From positions 1-64,000 of the forward strand of contig JBFWWU010000015.1 of assembly GCA_050246015.1 (NCBI GenBank): a stretch of DNA of 64,000 bases, read 5' to 3'. The notes beneath the pieces were generated by a model that was given only the letters and a program-made list of their open reading frames with translations, was not told where the DNA came from and did not search any database. This stretch comes from JTS-AC122 sp050246015. GTDB taxonomy: Bacteria; Planctomycetota; Phycisphaerae; Phycisphaerales; UBA1924. Below, piece by piece: positions 8,241-17,915 of the stretch. How positions within the stretch are numbered: position 1 is the stretch's first letter; the number at the start of each line of letters is the position of its first letter. A program made the position numbers and the translations under genes.

Positions 8241-10169
8241 GTGTACCACACACTGCTGACCCGCAAGTATCTCACGAGCAAGGTGTTGCCGCTGTTTGCC
8301 GCGGCGGCGGTGTACCTGTGCACCGCGCTGGTGCTGTTCGTGTGGTCGATCATGGGAGGGTTTCTGACGACGCTGCTGGATTCGGGGCGGGCGCACGTGG
8401 GCGACGTGATGATCGAGTGGCCGGGCGCGGGGTTCGGGTATTACGAGGAACTGATCGCGGACTTGGAGGCGAGGCCGGAGATCGAGGCGGCGACGCCGAC
8501 GATCGAATCACCGGCGGTGATCCAGTACCCGGACAAGCGGAACCTGATGGTGGTGTTGCTGGGGGTGGATCCGGACAGTTACGACAAGGTGACGGAGTTC
8601 CGGAAGTACCTGTGGTGGAAGCCGATCGAGTCGCCCGAGCGCAAGGATCGGCTGGCAAAGGACATCCGGATTTTTACGCCCGGTCCGGTGCTGCGCGGGT
8701 GGATCCCGGACGCCGCGGCGAAGGCGCAGCGCCACGCGCTGGAACTGGCGAACCAGGACGTGGCGCCGGCGGAGATGCGCGAGATCGCCCGGGCGATGGA
8801 GCAGATCGGCGCGGAATCGACGGAACTCGCGGGGAAGGTCGGAGCGGGCGGCGAGGCCGCGGGCCGACGGCGGATCGAGGAGTCCGTGCGCCGCTGGGCG
8901 CAGTTGCTCTCGGATGCGCTGGACCGGGTGGCGGCGCTGCGGATGTCAAACGCGGTGCCGACGGAGCGGGTGCGGGCGGCGAGCGACGGCGCGCCGCCGC
9001 TGCTGATCGACACCATGCTGGACCTGGATCTGGCGCTGGGGCGGCTGGGGCGGCAGCCGGTGCGGGAGGAGCACTTCACGCAGGCGCTGGCGCGGGGCCG
9101 GGAACTCTCGGCGATTGACCCGGTGAGCGGCACGGAGATCCCGGCGATCGTGCTGGGGACGGAGAACTCGACGTACAACCAGAGGCGGCGCGAGGGGTAC
9201 TACGACCCGATGCAGCTTGTGAGCAGGCGGACGGCGCAGGGGGACTTCGGCACGGTGGCGGTGCCGGTCGCGGACTACAGCGTCGGGGTCAACCTGTTGC
9301 CGACCGAATCGGGGTCGTCGAAACTCGACGTGGTGGCGCGCACGTTCAGGGTGGTCAACGAGTTCAAGACCGGGATCTATGAGATCGACAACAAGATCGC
9401 GCTGGTCCGGCTGGACTATCTTCAGCGGTTTCTTCGCATGGATCAGACGGACATCGTCGATCCGCGCGCCGGGGAGCAGGTCGTGGGCGCGGACGGGCAG
9501 GTCACGGTGGTCCCACCGACGGTGATCGGCACGAGCCCGGCGCGGGTGACGACAGTGATTGTCCGCGGCGCCAAGGGGGTCGAGTTGGAGGCGGTGCGCG
9601 ACGCGGCGAAGCGGGTGTACGGAGAGTTCGCGGCGAAGCACGCCCAGGCCGTTCCGGATCCGAAGTTCATCAAGATCCTGACGTGGCGCGACAAGAAGGC
9701 GACGCTCGTGGCGGCGGTGGAAAAGGAGATCGTCATGGTCGTCATGATCATGACGGTGATCTCGCTGGTGGTGTCGCTGCTGATCCTGGCGATCTTCTGG
9801 ACGATCGTGCGGGAGAAGACGAGGGATATCGGGATCCTGCGGGCGATCGGGGCGAGCCGGGCGGGGGTGATGGGGATCTGGATGTCCTACGCGTTCATTC
9901 TTGGTCTGATCGGGGCGTGCCTGGGAGTGGTGACGGCGTACATCGCGGTGCGCAACATCAATCCCATCCACGACTGGCTGGGCGAGGTTCTCGGGATCAC
10001 GGTGTGGAGCCCGGAGATCTATTACATCAACAAGATTCCCAATGTCGTTGAGCCCTGGCGGGCGGGCGTGGTGCTGTCCGCAGGCGTGTTCTTCGCGCTG
10101 GTGGGGGCGCTGATCCCGGCGGTTCGGGCGGCGCGGATGGACCCGGTGAAGGCGCTGCGGTTCGAATAA
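8241..10169 (+). CDS. FtsX-type ABC transporter permease (LolC/MacB-like)
   Basis: A 642-residue permease with one membrane segment at residues 17-40, a large periplasmic region (about 41-495), and three C-terminal segments forming the FtsX domain. The FtsX domain includes the conserved REKTRDIGILRAIGASRAGV loop and ends in ARMDPVKALRFE. It probably works with a LolD-like ATPase in lipoprotein export or efflux, but no ATPase gene is adjacent. The start GTG 8241 gives the usual short N-terminus (YHTLLTRKYL). GATACTCT lies 6-8 bases before it, so the message may be leaderless; a GTG at 8208 is the alternative. Confidence 0.85.
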   Translation: MYHTLLTRKYLTSKVLPLFAAAAVYLCTALVLFVWSIMGGFLTTLLDSGRAHVGDVMIEWPGAGFGYYEELIADLEARPEIEAATPTIESPAVIQYPDKRNLMVVLLGVDPDSYDKVTEFRKYLWWKPIESPERKDRLAKDIRIFTPGPVLRGWIPDAAAKAQRHALELANQDVAPAEMREIARAMEQIGAESTELAGKVGAGGEAAGRRRIEESVRRWAQLLSDALDRVAALRMSNAVPTERVRAASDGAPPLLIDTMLDLDLALGRLGRQPVREEHFTQALARGRELSAIDPVSGTEIPAIVLGTENSTYNQRRREGYYDPMQLVSRRTAQGDFGTVAVPVADYSVGVNLLPTESGSSKLDVVARTFRVVNEFKTGIYEIDNKIALVRLDYLQRFLRMDQTDIVDPRAGEQVVGADGQVTVVPPTVIGTSPARVTTVIVRGAKGVELEAVRDAAKRVYGEFAAKHAQAVPDPKFIKILTWRDKKATLVAAVEKEIVMVVMIMTVISLVVSLLILAIFWTIVREKTRDIGILRAIGASRAGVMGIWMSYAFILGLIGACLGVVTAYIAVRNINPIHDWLGEVLGITVWSPEIYYINKIPNVVEPWRAGVVLSAGVFFALVGALIPAVRAARMDPVKALRFE

Positions 10170-10196
10170 AAAACCGGGCCCCATGAAGGAGCCCGG
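10165..10196 (-). terminator. intrinsic terminator of dockerin gene
   Basis: On the minus strand a CCGGGC/GCCCGG stem with an 11-base loop (10174-10196) is followed by TTTTTTATT (10165-10173). It sits 33 bases past the stop of the 829-residue secreted protein and touches the end of the convergent permease gene. Confidence 0.75.
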
Positions 10197-10228
10197 GCGT
10201 GATCGGCAGGAGCCGAAGATGGTGCTGA

Positions 10229-12718
10229 TCAGTGGCAGCCGGGCGGACGCACGAAGAAGCAGGTGAGGAAGTCGAAGTAGTCCTGGCTGGTGACGATGCC
10301 GTCGTGGTTGTAGTCGAGCGTGCCGTTGAAGAAACCGCTGAGGAAATCGAAGAAGTCCTGGCTGGTGACGGTCCCCGAGCCGTTGAGGTCGCAGAGGCAG
10401 AAGGTCTGGCACTCGTCGGGGATCAGGTCGAAGTTGACGTCGGCGCTGGTCCCGACGATGACGTCGGTCAGGTCATCCTCGCCGTTGGCGTTGCAGTCCA
10501 TGCCCGAGAGCGGGACCTCTTCGATCGGCGGGTTGAACGAGCAGAGTTGGCCGTTGGTGTTGAGGCTGGTGCCGGAGACGACGCACTGGGCGGTGCACAG
10601 GGTGTTCACCGATCCCACGCTCAGCACAAGCTGCGACGCGGGCGTGACCGACGGGCACCGGGCCTGCACGAAGATCAGGTCGCGGAAGGAGAAGATCCGG
10701 AGGTTGACGCTCGGCGGGCAGGCGGCGCGGATGCTGTTGGCAAAGCGCGTGGCCAGCAGGTAGCGGCTGGTGAGGTCGGGCGAGGTGACGGGCTCGCCGG
10801 GGACATTGAGGTTCTGGATGCTGAAGCAGCAGGCCTTGCTGAGGCACCAGGACCAGGGCGTGTTGTTGGACGGGCCGAGCACGCGGAAGACGCGGGTCAT
10901 GACGGACGTCCCGCCGGGCGGACAGGTCGGGGTGGTGGGGTTCGGGCCGACGATGTTGAGGCGGCCGCAGACGAAGTTCCCGGGGATTGATGATCCGACG
11001 CGGATGAGATAGGGCGTGCCGGCGGTCGCGCTGAAGCGGAGATAGGACTGAACGGACCCGAGGCACGCGGGGACGAGGTCTCCCGGGAAGCACGGAGCGA
11101 CCGGGTTGTCGTTGAATCCGACAAGGGAGAGCGAGCCGCAGGCGCCGGTGTAGACGGCCAGCGATGTGTCGGACGCGATGGGGGAGCCGCAGGTGCTGAG
11201 GGTGACGACGCCGGAACAGGCGGGGGTGTAGCGGTACCAGATGTCCATCGACACGGGCTCGGAGAAGGGGCCATCGAGCGTGGCGTTGCAGGTGTTGAAG
11301 GCATAGGTGCCGGCGCCGACGACGGTGGCGGCAGCGCAGGCGTTGTTGGGCGGAGCCGGGGGCAGCGGCCCGGTTGGGCCGCTGATCACCAGGCTGAAAT
11401 CGCCGAAGGCGGGCAAGGTGGCGCCGGCGACCCGGATGTAATAGGTCTGACACGCCACCGCGGTGAAGGTCACAATGGACTGAGCCCCGCAGGCGTCGTT
11501 GTTACAGGCGATAGCCGAGCCCAGATCTGAACTGGGGCAGCCGCTGAAGACGGCGAGGAGCGTGTCGAAACTCGGGCCGCATTGAGCGCCTTCACAGGAG
11601 AGGACGGTGTAGGTCCCCGAGCAGGCAGGGGAGAAGGAATACCAGACGTCGGGGGAGTTGTTCGTGCCCGGGGTGCAGAGGGCGAACTCGATGGGTGAAG
11701 GATTGGCGCAGGTCGTGCTGCCGTAGATGAACTGATTGGCGGCCAGCGGGGTGGCGGTGGCGCAGACGTCATTGGCGGGCAAGGCCGGGGCAAAGGAAAT
11801 GCTGAGTGTCCCGGACCCGGTGGTGTTGTTGGCGACGCTGCCGAGCCGGATCTTATATTGGCGGCCGGGGACGGCATAGAAGCGAACCGAGGCGAAGCCG
11901 TTTGGAGGCAGGAGGCAGGTGTAGGCGGTATTGTGGCTGCACGCGATGAGCCCGCCAGCGGGGCACCCCGGGCAGAAGATGCCGATGCAGGGGTCCATCC
12001 CGCAGGTTCCAACGGTTGAAGTTGTGTTGGCCGAGACGGTGACGTACCCGCAGGTTGACGCGGAGTAGTTGTACCAGATGTCATTGAAGCCGGTGCACGC
12101 GCCGCCCGGCCCGTCGGTGGTCGCGCCGCAGGTGGTGAATGGAAGGTCGGTGACGGTGCCGCTGAGGGTGGTGCCGGGGTTGCAGGCGTTGTTCACCGGA
12201 GCGGCGACGGTTTGGCTTGCCGAGACAACAAAGTTGACGGGCAGGCACGTTCCAAGAAAATACGCGACACGGATGTAATACGTTTGGCCCGGAGATGGGG
12301 TGAAGGAGACGGACACGCCCGGTGTCAGGGTTCCGGCATTGCAGACGATCTGATTGGCGGTCGTCCCCGGGCAGTCGGTGTGCACCGAGACGACGACCGG
12401 ATCGGTCAGGGGTGGGAGCGACACGGTGATCGTGATCGGTTGCGGGCAGCACGGGGTGATGCAGTACCAGACATCGCCGACGCCCTGCAACACGCATGTA
12501 AAGTCGCCGACGAGCGGGCAGGACGAACTGCCGTCGAGGGTGGCGCCGCTGGGCACCAGGTCCAGCGCCTGGCCCGGCGAGATGGGCGTGCAGCTAAAGC
12601 AGTTGTTGTTCGATGGCTGGGCGACGGCTCGGCGTTGAGCGGCGAGCAGCGCCGCGCAACAGAGCAGCGCGGCCACAAGCAGATGCGCCCGACGACGTAT
12701 CTTCCGTACACAAAACAT
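10229..12718 (-). CDS. secreted multi-module protein with GC-type dockerin C-terminus
   Basis: An 829-residue exported protein. The signal peptide covers residues 1-35 (basic start, LLVAALLCCAALLAA, cut after AVAQ). Four to five cysteine-rich beta modules of about 120 residues follow, each with a pattern like NNACxxAxxL...DIWYxYTPxCxG...TCG...YYIRV, resembling pre-peptidase C-terminal-type domains. The C-terminus is a two-repeat dockerin-like calcium domain (SQDFFDFLSGFF and SQDYFDFLTCFF) ending PPGCH. No enzyme domain is visible, so a surface or matrix role is inferred. The start at 12718 sets the signal peptide correctly and has AAAGGA upstream. Confidence 0.8.
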   Translation of the reverse strand: MFCVRKIRRRAHLLVAALLCCAALLAAQRRAVAQPSNNNCFSCTPISPGQALDLVPSGATLDGSSSCPLVGDFTCVLQGVGDVWYCITPCCPQPITITVSLPPLTDPVVVSVHTDCPGTTANQIVCNAGTLTPGVSVSFTPSPGQTYYIRVAYFLGTCLPVNFVVSASQTVAAPVNNACNPGTTLSGTVTDLPFTTCGATTDGPGGACTGFNDIWYNYSASTCGYVTVSANTTSTVGTCGMDPCIGIFCPGCPAGGLIACSHNTAYTCLLPPNGFASVRFYAVPGRQYKIRLGSVANNTTGSGTLSISFAPALPANDVCATATPLAANQFIYGSTTCANPSPIEFALCTPGTNNSPDVWYSFSPACSGTYTVLSCEGAQCGPSFDTLLAVFSGCPSSDLGSAIACNNDACGAQSIVTFTAVACQTYYIRVAGATLPAFGDFSLVISGPTGPLPPAPPNNACAAATVVGAGTYAFNTCNATLDGPFSEPVSMDIWYRYTPACSGVVTLSTCGSPIASDTSLAVYTGACGSLSLVGFNDNPVAPCFPGDLVPACLGSVQSYLRFSATAGTPYLIRVGSSIPGNFVCGRLNIVGPNPTTPTCPPGGTSVMTRVFRVLGPSNNTPWSWCLSKACCFSIQNLNVPGEPVTSPDLTSRYLLATRFANSIRAACPPSVNLRIFSFRDLIFVQARCPSVTPASQLVLSVGSVNTLCTAQCVVSGTSLNTNGQLCSFNPPIEEVPLSGMDCNANGEDDLTDVIVGTSADVNFDLIPDECQTFCLCDLNGSGTVTSQDFFDFLSGFFNGTLDYNHDGIVTSQDYFDFLTCFFVRPPGCH

Positions 12719-12801
12719 GGTTCGGTTTTCCTTTAGGATGGCAGCCCCGGCGGCGAGTCGCACAAGACGAGTCGTGCGGAAAAACACGCCCGGACGAGTG
12801 C

Positions 12802-12830
12802 ACGCTAACGGAAATATTTGCAGTTGTCAA
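12802..12830 (-). promoter_or_regulatory. sigma70-like promoter of secreted dockerin gene
   Basis: On the minus strand TTGACA (12830-12825), a 17-base spacer and TAGCGT (12807-12802) lie about 84 bases before ATG 12718. The -35 box is a perfect consensus; the -10 box is weak. Confidence 0.5.
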
Positions 12831-12883
12831 TGCGTTTCTTCACGATTTGGTAGGCGTTTGTATGCAGATTCCGTGTGAGTCGG

Positions 12884-12889
12884 TATGAT
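12884..12889 (+). promoter_or_regulatory. -10-like element before PEP-CTERM-like gene
   Basis: TATGAT lies 49 bases before ATG 12939, inside the divergent spacer. No good -35 box is visible at 16-18 bases. Confidence 0.3.
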
Positions 12890-12938
12890 GGGAGCGTGCG
12901 ACTTTGGAGAGGTCGCGCAACCCCAGGGAGAGATAGAG

Positions 12939-13718
12939 ATGAGCAGGCGTGGAGTTGGAGCCGCAGCACTGGCGCTGCTGGTGAGTGGAGTTGCGGCCGA
13001 GCATTCGTGTGCGTGGCACTTTGACTATCGATTTGTCGAGCGGGTGGGGAGCGTGGACACCGCGCTGACACCCGGCGTGCCGTACAACGCGACGCCGGGC
13101 GTGCCGACGCGGCTGCGGATTCAGTTCGCGGTGTTCGACGACGCGGGCGGGTCGGCCCCGGCGGGCGGTTTCGTCGGATGGACTCTGGGGACGATCAGCG
13201 ATTCGCTCGGGGCGCACAACTCCCGAACTCCCGGGCGGCTGGCGCCGTTCGATGTGAACCCAAATCCGCTTCGCAACGGTTCGCCGGCGGGGGATCCGTT
13301 CCAGTCGATCACCGGCGTGGAGCCCTTCATCGATTTTCAGCAGCCGATTTGGGTGAACGACGCCAACGGTAATCCGCTGCCGACGCCGCTCCCGACGATT
13401 TATGGCCTCAACGCGTTCGTGTCGGTCTTCGAACTGACGACGACGCCGGGGAATCAGAACTACACCATCACCGCGGGCGGGAGTCTGTACGCGGCCTCGG
13501 GCTGGTCGACGGTGGGCACGCCGGTCCCGCCGAGCAACAACAACACGCCGCTGGATCCGAGCGACGATACACCGGGCACGATCGTGTACGCGCCGATGAC
13601 GCTGGCGCCGCAGACTTTTGTGTTGCCGCCGCTCGTGCTGGAGATTCACGTGCCGGCGCCCGCATCGGCGGGGCCGATTGCCTGCGTATGCGCGGTGATG
13701 CTGCGGCGTCGCCGGTGA
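12939..13718 (+). CDS. exported protein with VPAP-type PEP-CTERM-like anchor
   Basis: A 259-residue protein with an N-terminal signal (MSRRGVGAAALALLVSGVAA). Its C-terminus reads VPAPASAGPIACVCAVMLRRRR: a Pro-rich motif, a hydrophobic helix and an Arg cluster, which is the layout of PEP-CTERM substrates of exosortases. The body is beta-rich with no known catalytic motif and mentions of Asp/Asn/Gly turns. GGGAGAGATAG precedes ATG 12939 and decides that start. No exosortase gene is in the window. Confidence 0.7.
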   Translation: MSRRGVGAAALALLVSGVAAEHSCAWHFDYRFVERVGSVDTALTPGVPYNATPGVPTRLRIQFAVFDDAGGSAPAGGFVGWTLGTISDSLGAHNSRTPGRLAPFDVNPNPLRNGSPAGDPFQSITGVEPFIDFQQPIWVNDANGNPLPTPLPTIYGLNAFVSVFELTTTPGNQNYTITAGGSLYAASGWSTVGTPVPPSNNNTPLDPSDDTPGTIVYAPMTLAPQTFVLPPLVLEIHVPAPASAGPIACVCAVMLRRRR

Positions 13719-13761
13719 AGTCGAACGGCCGGGACACTCGTCGGCGGGGCGCTGGTGTGGC

Positions 13762-16700
13762 CTACTTCGGAATGGGCGCGACGATCGGCATGGGCTCGAT
13801 GATCGTCATCTCGTGCCGGCCGTCGGGCTTGACGTGCACGATCAGTTTCTTGCCGACGATCGGGGTGGCGCGCTTCGTATCGACGTACTCGACGTGCTGG
13901 CCTTCGCCATCGCCCGCGGTCGCGGTCAGCACGTTCGTCCGGGCGTCGAACTCGATCCGGGCGGCACTGAGGCGCATGTCGTCGTTGAGTGTGGTGGCGA
14001 CGACGTCGCCCGTCGCGACGGCGCTCACGAGTTGATCGCGCGCGGCGGTGGAGAGCGGGGTGTCGGGCGCGGCCCCGCGGTTCGCCTCGGCGTTCGCCGG
14101 CAGAGTTGTCGCGGCGGGCACGAAGCGACCTTCCATCCGGTTGGCGATGATCTTGAGCGGCTGCTGGGCGGGATCAAGCGGCTTGTGCGTCAACTCGGCG
14201 CCGGTGTTCATCTCCGCGAGCCCGTCGGGGCGAGAGAATCGGAGCGAGCCGGCCCACGTGAGGAGCGTGGTGCCGCGCTGATTTCCGGTGGGGAGCGGCG
14301 ATGGCGCGCGGGTCTCGTCACCGGAGCGGGAGGTATCGACGGCGCGGTGGTCGAGGATGAGCGCGCGCCCGCTGGTGGGGACGTCGAGCACGCCGTGCTG
14401 TTCGTCGGCGAGAATCTCCCGTGCTTCGAGGTAGGTAAGGCGATCGAGGCGACGGCCGTTTTCGGCGGAGGCGTCGGGGGCGTACTCGCGGGACTCGATG
14501 CGGGCGCGCGTGTCGGGGGTGTCGCCGGTTCCCAGGGCGCGGGCGGTGCGCAGCAGCCGATCCGGGGGCGAGGCGTCCCCGCCCGCTTTGGCCTGCTTGA
14601 CGCGCGCCCGGGCTTCGGCGGCGGGTTCCATCTGGACGCCGACCCGATCGGCGTCGATGATGGTGCGGGCCAGGGGGCCGGGCACGTGGACCAGGCGGAC
14701 CGCGCCGGCGGACTCGCCCGCGCCGGTGGAGTCGTTGAACGACATCAGACCGCTCCACGACAGGTTGACGTCGCCGAGGTTCGAGGTCTTGCCGGCGGTG
14801 GCGGACGAACCGGTGTGGTTAGCGGCGCCGGCGCTGCGGACATCGATCGAGTTCTCGGCGCCGTTCACGTGGATGTCGGTCCCGTGCACTTCGGAGGCGC
14901 CCCTGGTCAGCACGACTTGGGGGCCCGTGAAGTCGAGGTCCTTGGTGACGAGGTCGGCGCGCATGGCGTCGCTGCGCGCGGCGATGCCGTCGGATCGCTG
15001 GAACTCAACGCCCTGCGTGCACGTGGCAACGCTGACGTCGGTGCGCTTCTTGCCCGCGTCGCTGACGATGGTGCGGAGTTGGGCTTCGAGCAATCCGGCC
15101 TTGAGCGACGCGACGCGGAGCCGCGTGGAAGCAGACGGATCGATCGAACTGGCAAGATCCGAGGCGGCATCGGCGGGTGAGTCGCCCGGCTTGATGGTCA
15201 CGACCTCGACCTGCTGACCGGTGACGTGGCCGATCGCGGTCAAGAGGCTGGGGTTGCTCTCCTTGCCGTCGGGGCCTGGGGAAAAGGCGATGTCGAAGCG
15301 ATCCGCATCAAGGCGTTTGCGCTCGTCGGGGTTCCTGGAGTCGTGCGTCTGCCCGTGCGCGTGACCCTCGACTTCGACGCGCGTGAAGACGGCGTCGTTG
15401 CGGGCGGAGGGAGCGAAGGTCGCTTTGAGAAAATCGCCGGACACCAGCGAGCGTTCCTGGCGCGCGACGACGTTGCCGCTGAACATGGCCTGCTTGATCG
15501 CCTTGATGCCGGCGTCGCTGACCTGGGCAGGCCTGGCGCCGGAGGACGGGCCCCCGCGGTCGAGATCGAAGACGAAGTCGGCCTGATCAGTCCAGTAGAG
15601 GACGCTGTCGTCGTCGGTGGGGGCGGCGAGGCGCGCCATGAGCGCTTCGAGACGGGCCTGTTCACTCGCGCTTGGGTCGATGGGCGGTTCATCCTTGATC
15701 GCCGTGAGGACCCCGCCGCCCAGCGCCTGGGCGACGCCCGACGCGAGATTGATAGAGAACAGATCGACGGCGGCTCGGCGGCGGTGCCTGGGGTCAACCA
15801 AGACGACAGACTGCGCGGCTGGGCCGGAGAGTCTGGCAAGGCGCGTCGTGACCCCGTAGTCGAGGGTCGTGCACATGGCCATCGGGGCGTCGGGCTGGCG
15901 CGTGTCGCGGAGCGTGACGGGTGCGGACGACTCGGCGACGAAACGGGCGGCGACATCGTCGGCGGCCAACTCGGCGGGCGGACCTTCCAGTGAGTAGAGC
16001 GACACGGGGCCGCTCCAGGTCAGCAGCGTGTCATCGTCCCGCAGAGGCGCGAGCGGCCGCGGGGAGCCGGGCGGCATCGCGCGAAGCGTGGCGAGCCGAT
16101 CGGGAAGGGATGGGCCGGGCGCGGGCTTCGCCGCCGCTGGCCTGGGCGGCGCGGGGGGCGACTGAGGTGGAGAGACGGCAACGGCGTCCGGGTTTGACGG
16201 CGAGGATGCAGCCGTGGCGTCGGGTGACCGGGCCGGGGCGCTCCCCACTGACGCCGAGGCCTCGGGCAGTTTGCCATCAACGAGTTTGAGCCAGAGGAGC
16301 AGTTTGTCGGCGGTGATCTTCTGGCCGCGTGCGGACAGGTCAACCGACTCGGCGAAGTCGGTGCGGTAGTAATGGATCTTCGGCGCGGCGTTTGCCGGGG
16401 GTGTGTCGCCGGTGCCGGCACGTGCGGCGGCCGGGGCCGGGCGGTCTGGGACCGGCGTTGTGTCGGGCGGCGTGCCGGAGCCTCCGGGGGCCGAAGTGTC
16501 GCTTTGGGAACGCTCCGGTTTGGCCGACCGAGTCAATCGCACGAAGCCCGCGGCCGCTTCGACCAGGTCCGGGCGAGCCTCGACCTCGTTGTATACCACG
16601 CGCAGCCCGGAAAACTCGCTCTCGAGTTCGGGCGTCGAGACCATCACGCGATCCGAGGTGGAGTACTCGTTGAGGAGGGTGTCGAAGTTGAGCGTTTGGG

Positions 16701-17268
16701 CGTAGCCGACGAGGATCGGCGGGGTGGTGATGATCGGCTCGAAGGCGTCGGCTACACCGGCTTTGGAGCCCAGGAGTGAAGCCGTGTCGCGTACCTGGTC
16801 GGGCGTGAGGACCCCGCGGTCGTACAAGCGGATGAGGACACCCCCCTCGAAACGGCCAGATTCCGGGCGGCGCAACTTGGACTCGGGAGTAAAGCGGATT
16901 TTCCCGCTGGCCGCGCGAACGTCGAGCGTCTTACCGTCTTTCAAGTAGATCCACGCCCGGGGCGTGACAATCTCGTAGAGCAGGTTGGGGAGCGGATTCA
17001 TCTCTCGCCAGGCGACGTGCTGCTTGACGCGGCCGGTCTGTTTGTCGATGAACTCGTTGAACGCATGGCCGGTTCGGCCGACGGTGGTGACGTTGGTAGG
17101 CGGCGGAGTGGTGCCCCCGGGTGAGCCGCTGGGTTGGGGGTTGGGCCCGGCGGAGCCCCGCATAAGCGAATAGGCCACAATCAGCCCGATGACCAGCAGC
17201 GAACAGCCGACACCCAGCAGCAGCGCGGTGCTGCGGCTGGCCGCGCCGCGAATCGAAGCGGATCTCAT
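13762..17268 (-). CDS. giant LptC/LptA (OstA)-like LPS transport protein
   Basis: A 1168-residue protein with a single N-terminal membrane anchor (about residues 13-36) and an otherwise periplasmic body. An early segment (IYLKDGKTLDVRAASGKIRF and following) resembles LptC. Later segments repeat the LptA/OstA theme of beta-strands: (V/I)xA(D/N)R(M/V)xG, TGDVVAT, LSAARIEFDARTNVLTATAG. The likely role is to carry lipopolysaccharide between membranes, consistent with waaA and gmhA in this window. Typical LptC has about 190 residues and LptA about 185, so this is a multi-repeat fusion. Ala/Pro linkers separate the repeats. No Shine-Dalgarno is present. Confidence 0.65.
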   Translation of the reverse strand: MRSASIRGAASRSTALLLGVGCSLLVIGLIVAYSLMRGSAGPNPQPSGSPGGTTPPPTNVTTVGRTGHAFNEFIDKQTGRVKQHVAWREMNPLPNLLYEIVTPRAWIYLKDGKTLDVRAASGKIRFTPESKLRRPESGRFEGGVLIRLYDRGVLTPDQVRDTASLLGSKAGVADAFEPIITTPPILVGYAQTLNFDTLLNEYSTSDRVMVSTPELESEFSGLRVVYNEVEARPDLVEAAAGFVRLTRSAKPERSQSDTSAPGGSGTPPDTTPVPDRPAPAAARAGTGDTPPANAAPKIHYYRTDFAESVDLSARGQKITADKLLLWLKLVDGKLPEASASVGSAPARSPDATAASSPSNPDAVAVSPPQSPPAPPRPAAAKPAPGPSLPDRLATLRAMPPGSPRPLAPLRDDDTLLTWSGPVSLYSLEGPPAELAADDVAARFVAESSAPVTLRDTRQPDAPMAMCTTLDYGVTTRLARLSGPAAQSVVLVDPRHRRRAAVDLFSINLASGVAQALGGGVLTAIKDEPPIDPSASEQARLEALMARLAAPTDDDSVLYWTDQADFVFDLDRGGPSSGARPAQVSDAGIKAIKQAMFSGNVVARQERSLVSGDFLKATFAPSARNDAVFTRVEVEGHAHGQTHDSRNPDERKRLDADRFDIAFSPGPDGKESNPSLLTAIGHVTGQQVEVVTIKPGDSPADAASDLASSIDPSASTRLRVASLKAGLLEAQLRTIVSDAGKKRTDVSVATCTQGVEFQRSDGIAARSDAMRADLVTKDLDFTGPQVVLTRGASEVHGTDIHVNGAENSIDVRSAGAANHTGSSATAGKTSNLGDVNLSWSGLMSFNDSTGAGESAGAVRLVHVPGPLARTIIDADRVGVQMEPAAEARARVKQAKAGGDASPPDRLLRTARALGTGDTPDTRARIESREYAPDASAENGRRLDRLTYLEAREILADEQHGVLDVPTSGRALILDHRAVDTSRSGDETRAPSPLPTGNQRGTTLLTWAGSLRFSRPDGLAEMNTGAELTHKPLDPAQQPLKIIANRMEGRFVPAATTLPANAEANRGAAPDTPLSTAARDQLVSAVATGDVVATTLNDDMRLSAARIEFDARTNVLTATAGDGEGQHVEYVDTKRATPIVGKKLIVHVKPDGRHEMTIIEPMPIVAPIPK

Positions 17269-17280
17269 GCGGTGACTATA
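17269..17280 (-). promoter_or_regulatory. -10 element for leaderless Lpt-like gene
   Basis: On the minus strand TATAGT (17280-17275) is followed by six bases and then ATG 17268. No Shine-Dalgarno sequence exists. This spacing puts transcription start at the A of the ATG. Confidence 0.45.
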
Positions 17281-17513
17281 GGTTTTCGAGGTTCAGCCAT
17301 TCGCGGCCGAGGGAAACGGAGCCTGCGGGATGTACGGCGGCCGCACGGTACAGGTTGAGAAACCCGGGAAGGTGTGGATCGGCGGGGCTATACTCGCCTG
17401 TCGCGGGGGGACGCCGTTTCGCGTGAAGCGGACCAACCGCCACAGCCGACGCTCGAATTCTGCCCGAGTTTCAGCACCGGTTTCAATGATTCGCTCGGGT
17501 TCAGGATTTGGAA

Positions 17514-17861
17514 ATGAAGATCTACGTTGGCAATCTCCCTTACAGCACGAACGACGACGAACTGCGCTCCATGTTCGAGGAGTTCGGCGAAGTCGCGTCG
17601 GCCTCGATCGCGATGGATCGCGAGACGGGTCGTGCGCGCGGGTTCGGGTTCGTCGAGATGAACGACGAAGCCCAGGCCCGGGCCGCGATGGAAGGCCTCA
17701 ATGGCAAAAACATCGGCGGTCGTGACCTCACCGTGAACGAAGCACGTCCGAAGCCGTCCGGGTTCGGCGGCGGCGGCGGTGGTGGCGGCGGGCGCGGTCG
17801 AGGCGGGTTCGGCGGCGGTGGTGGTGGCGGCGGCGGCGGCCGTGGCCGCGGCGGCTGGTAA
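17514..17861 (+). CDS. RNA-binding protein, RRM domain with Gly/Arg-rich tail
   Basis: A 115-residue single RRM protein. RNP2 is IYVGNL at residues 3-8 and RNP1 is RGFGFVEM near residue 43. After the domain ends (about residue 80), the tail is nearly pure Gly with RGRGG boxes, which bind RNA non-specifically. It matches the cyanobacterial and planctomycete Rbp family, often cold-induced; cytoplasmic. ATG 17514 is chosen because the fold then starts at residue 2; AGGA lies 7 bases upstream. A strong terminator follows at once. Confidence 0.92.
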   Translation: MKIYVGNLPYSTNDDELRSMFEEFGEVASASIAMDRETGRARGFGFVEMNDEAQARAAMEGLNGKNIGGRDLTVNEARPKPSGFGGGGGGGGGRGRGGFGGGGGGGGGGRGRGGW

Positions 17862-17890
17862 TCACCGCATCGTGCGAGCAACGCTCTGCA

Positions 17891-17915
17891 ACGGCACCCT
17901 CCAGGGTGCCGTTTT
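17891..17915 (+). terminator. intrinsic terminator of RRM gene
   Basis: A perfect 9-bp stem (ACGGCACCC/GGGTGCCGT, 4-base loop, 17891-17912) is followed by T residues. It lies 29 bases past the RRM stop and reaches the stop codon of the convergent gene. Confidence 0.85.
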
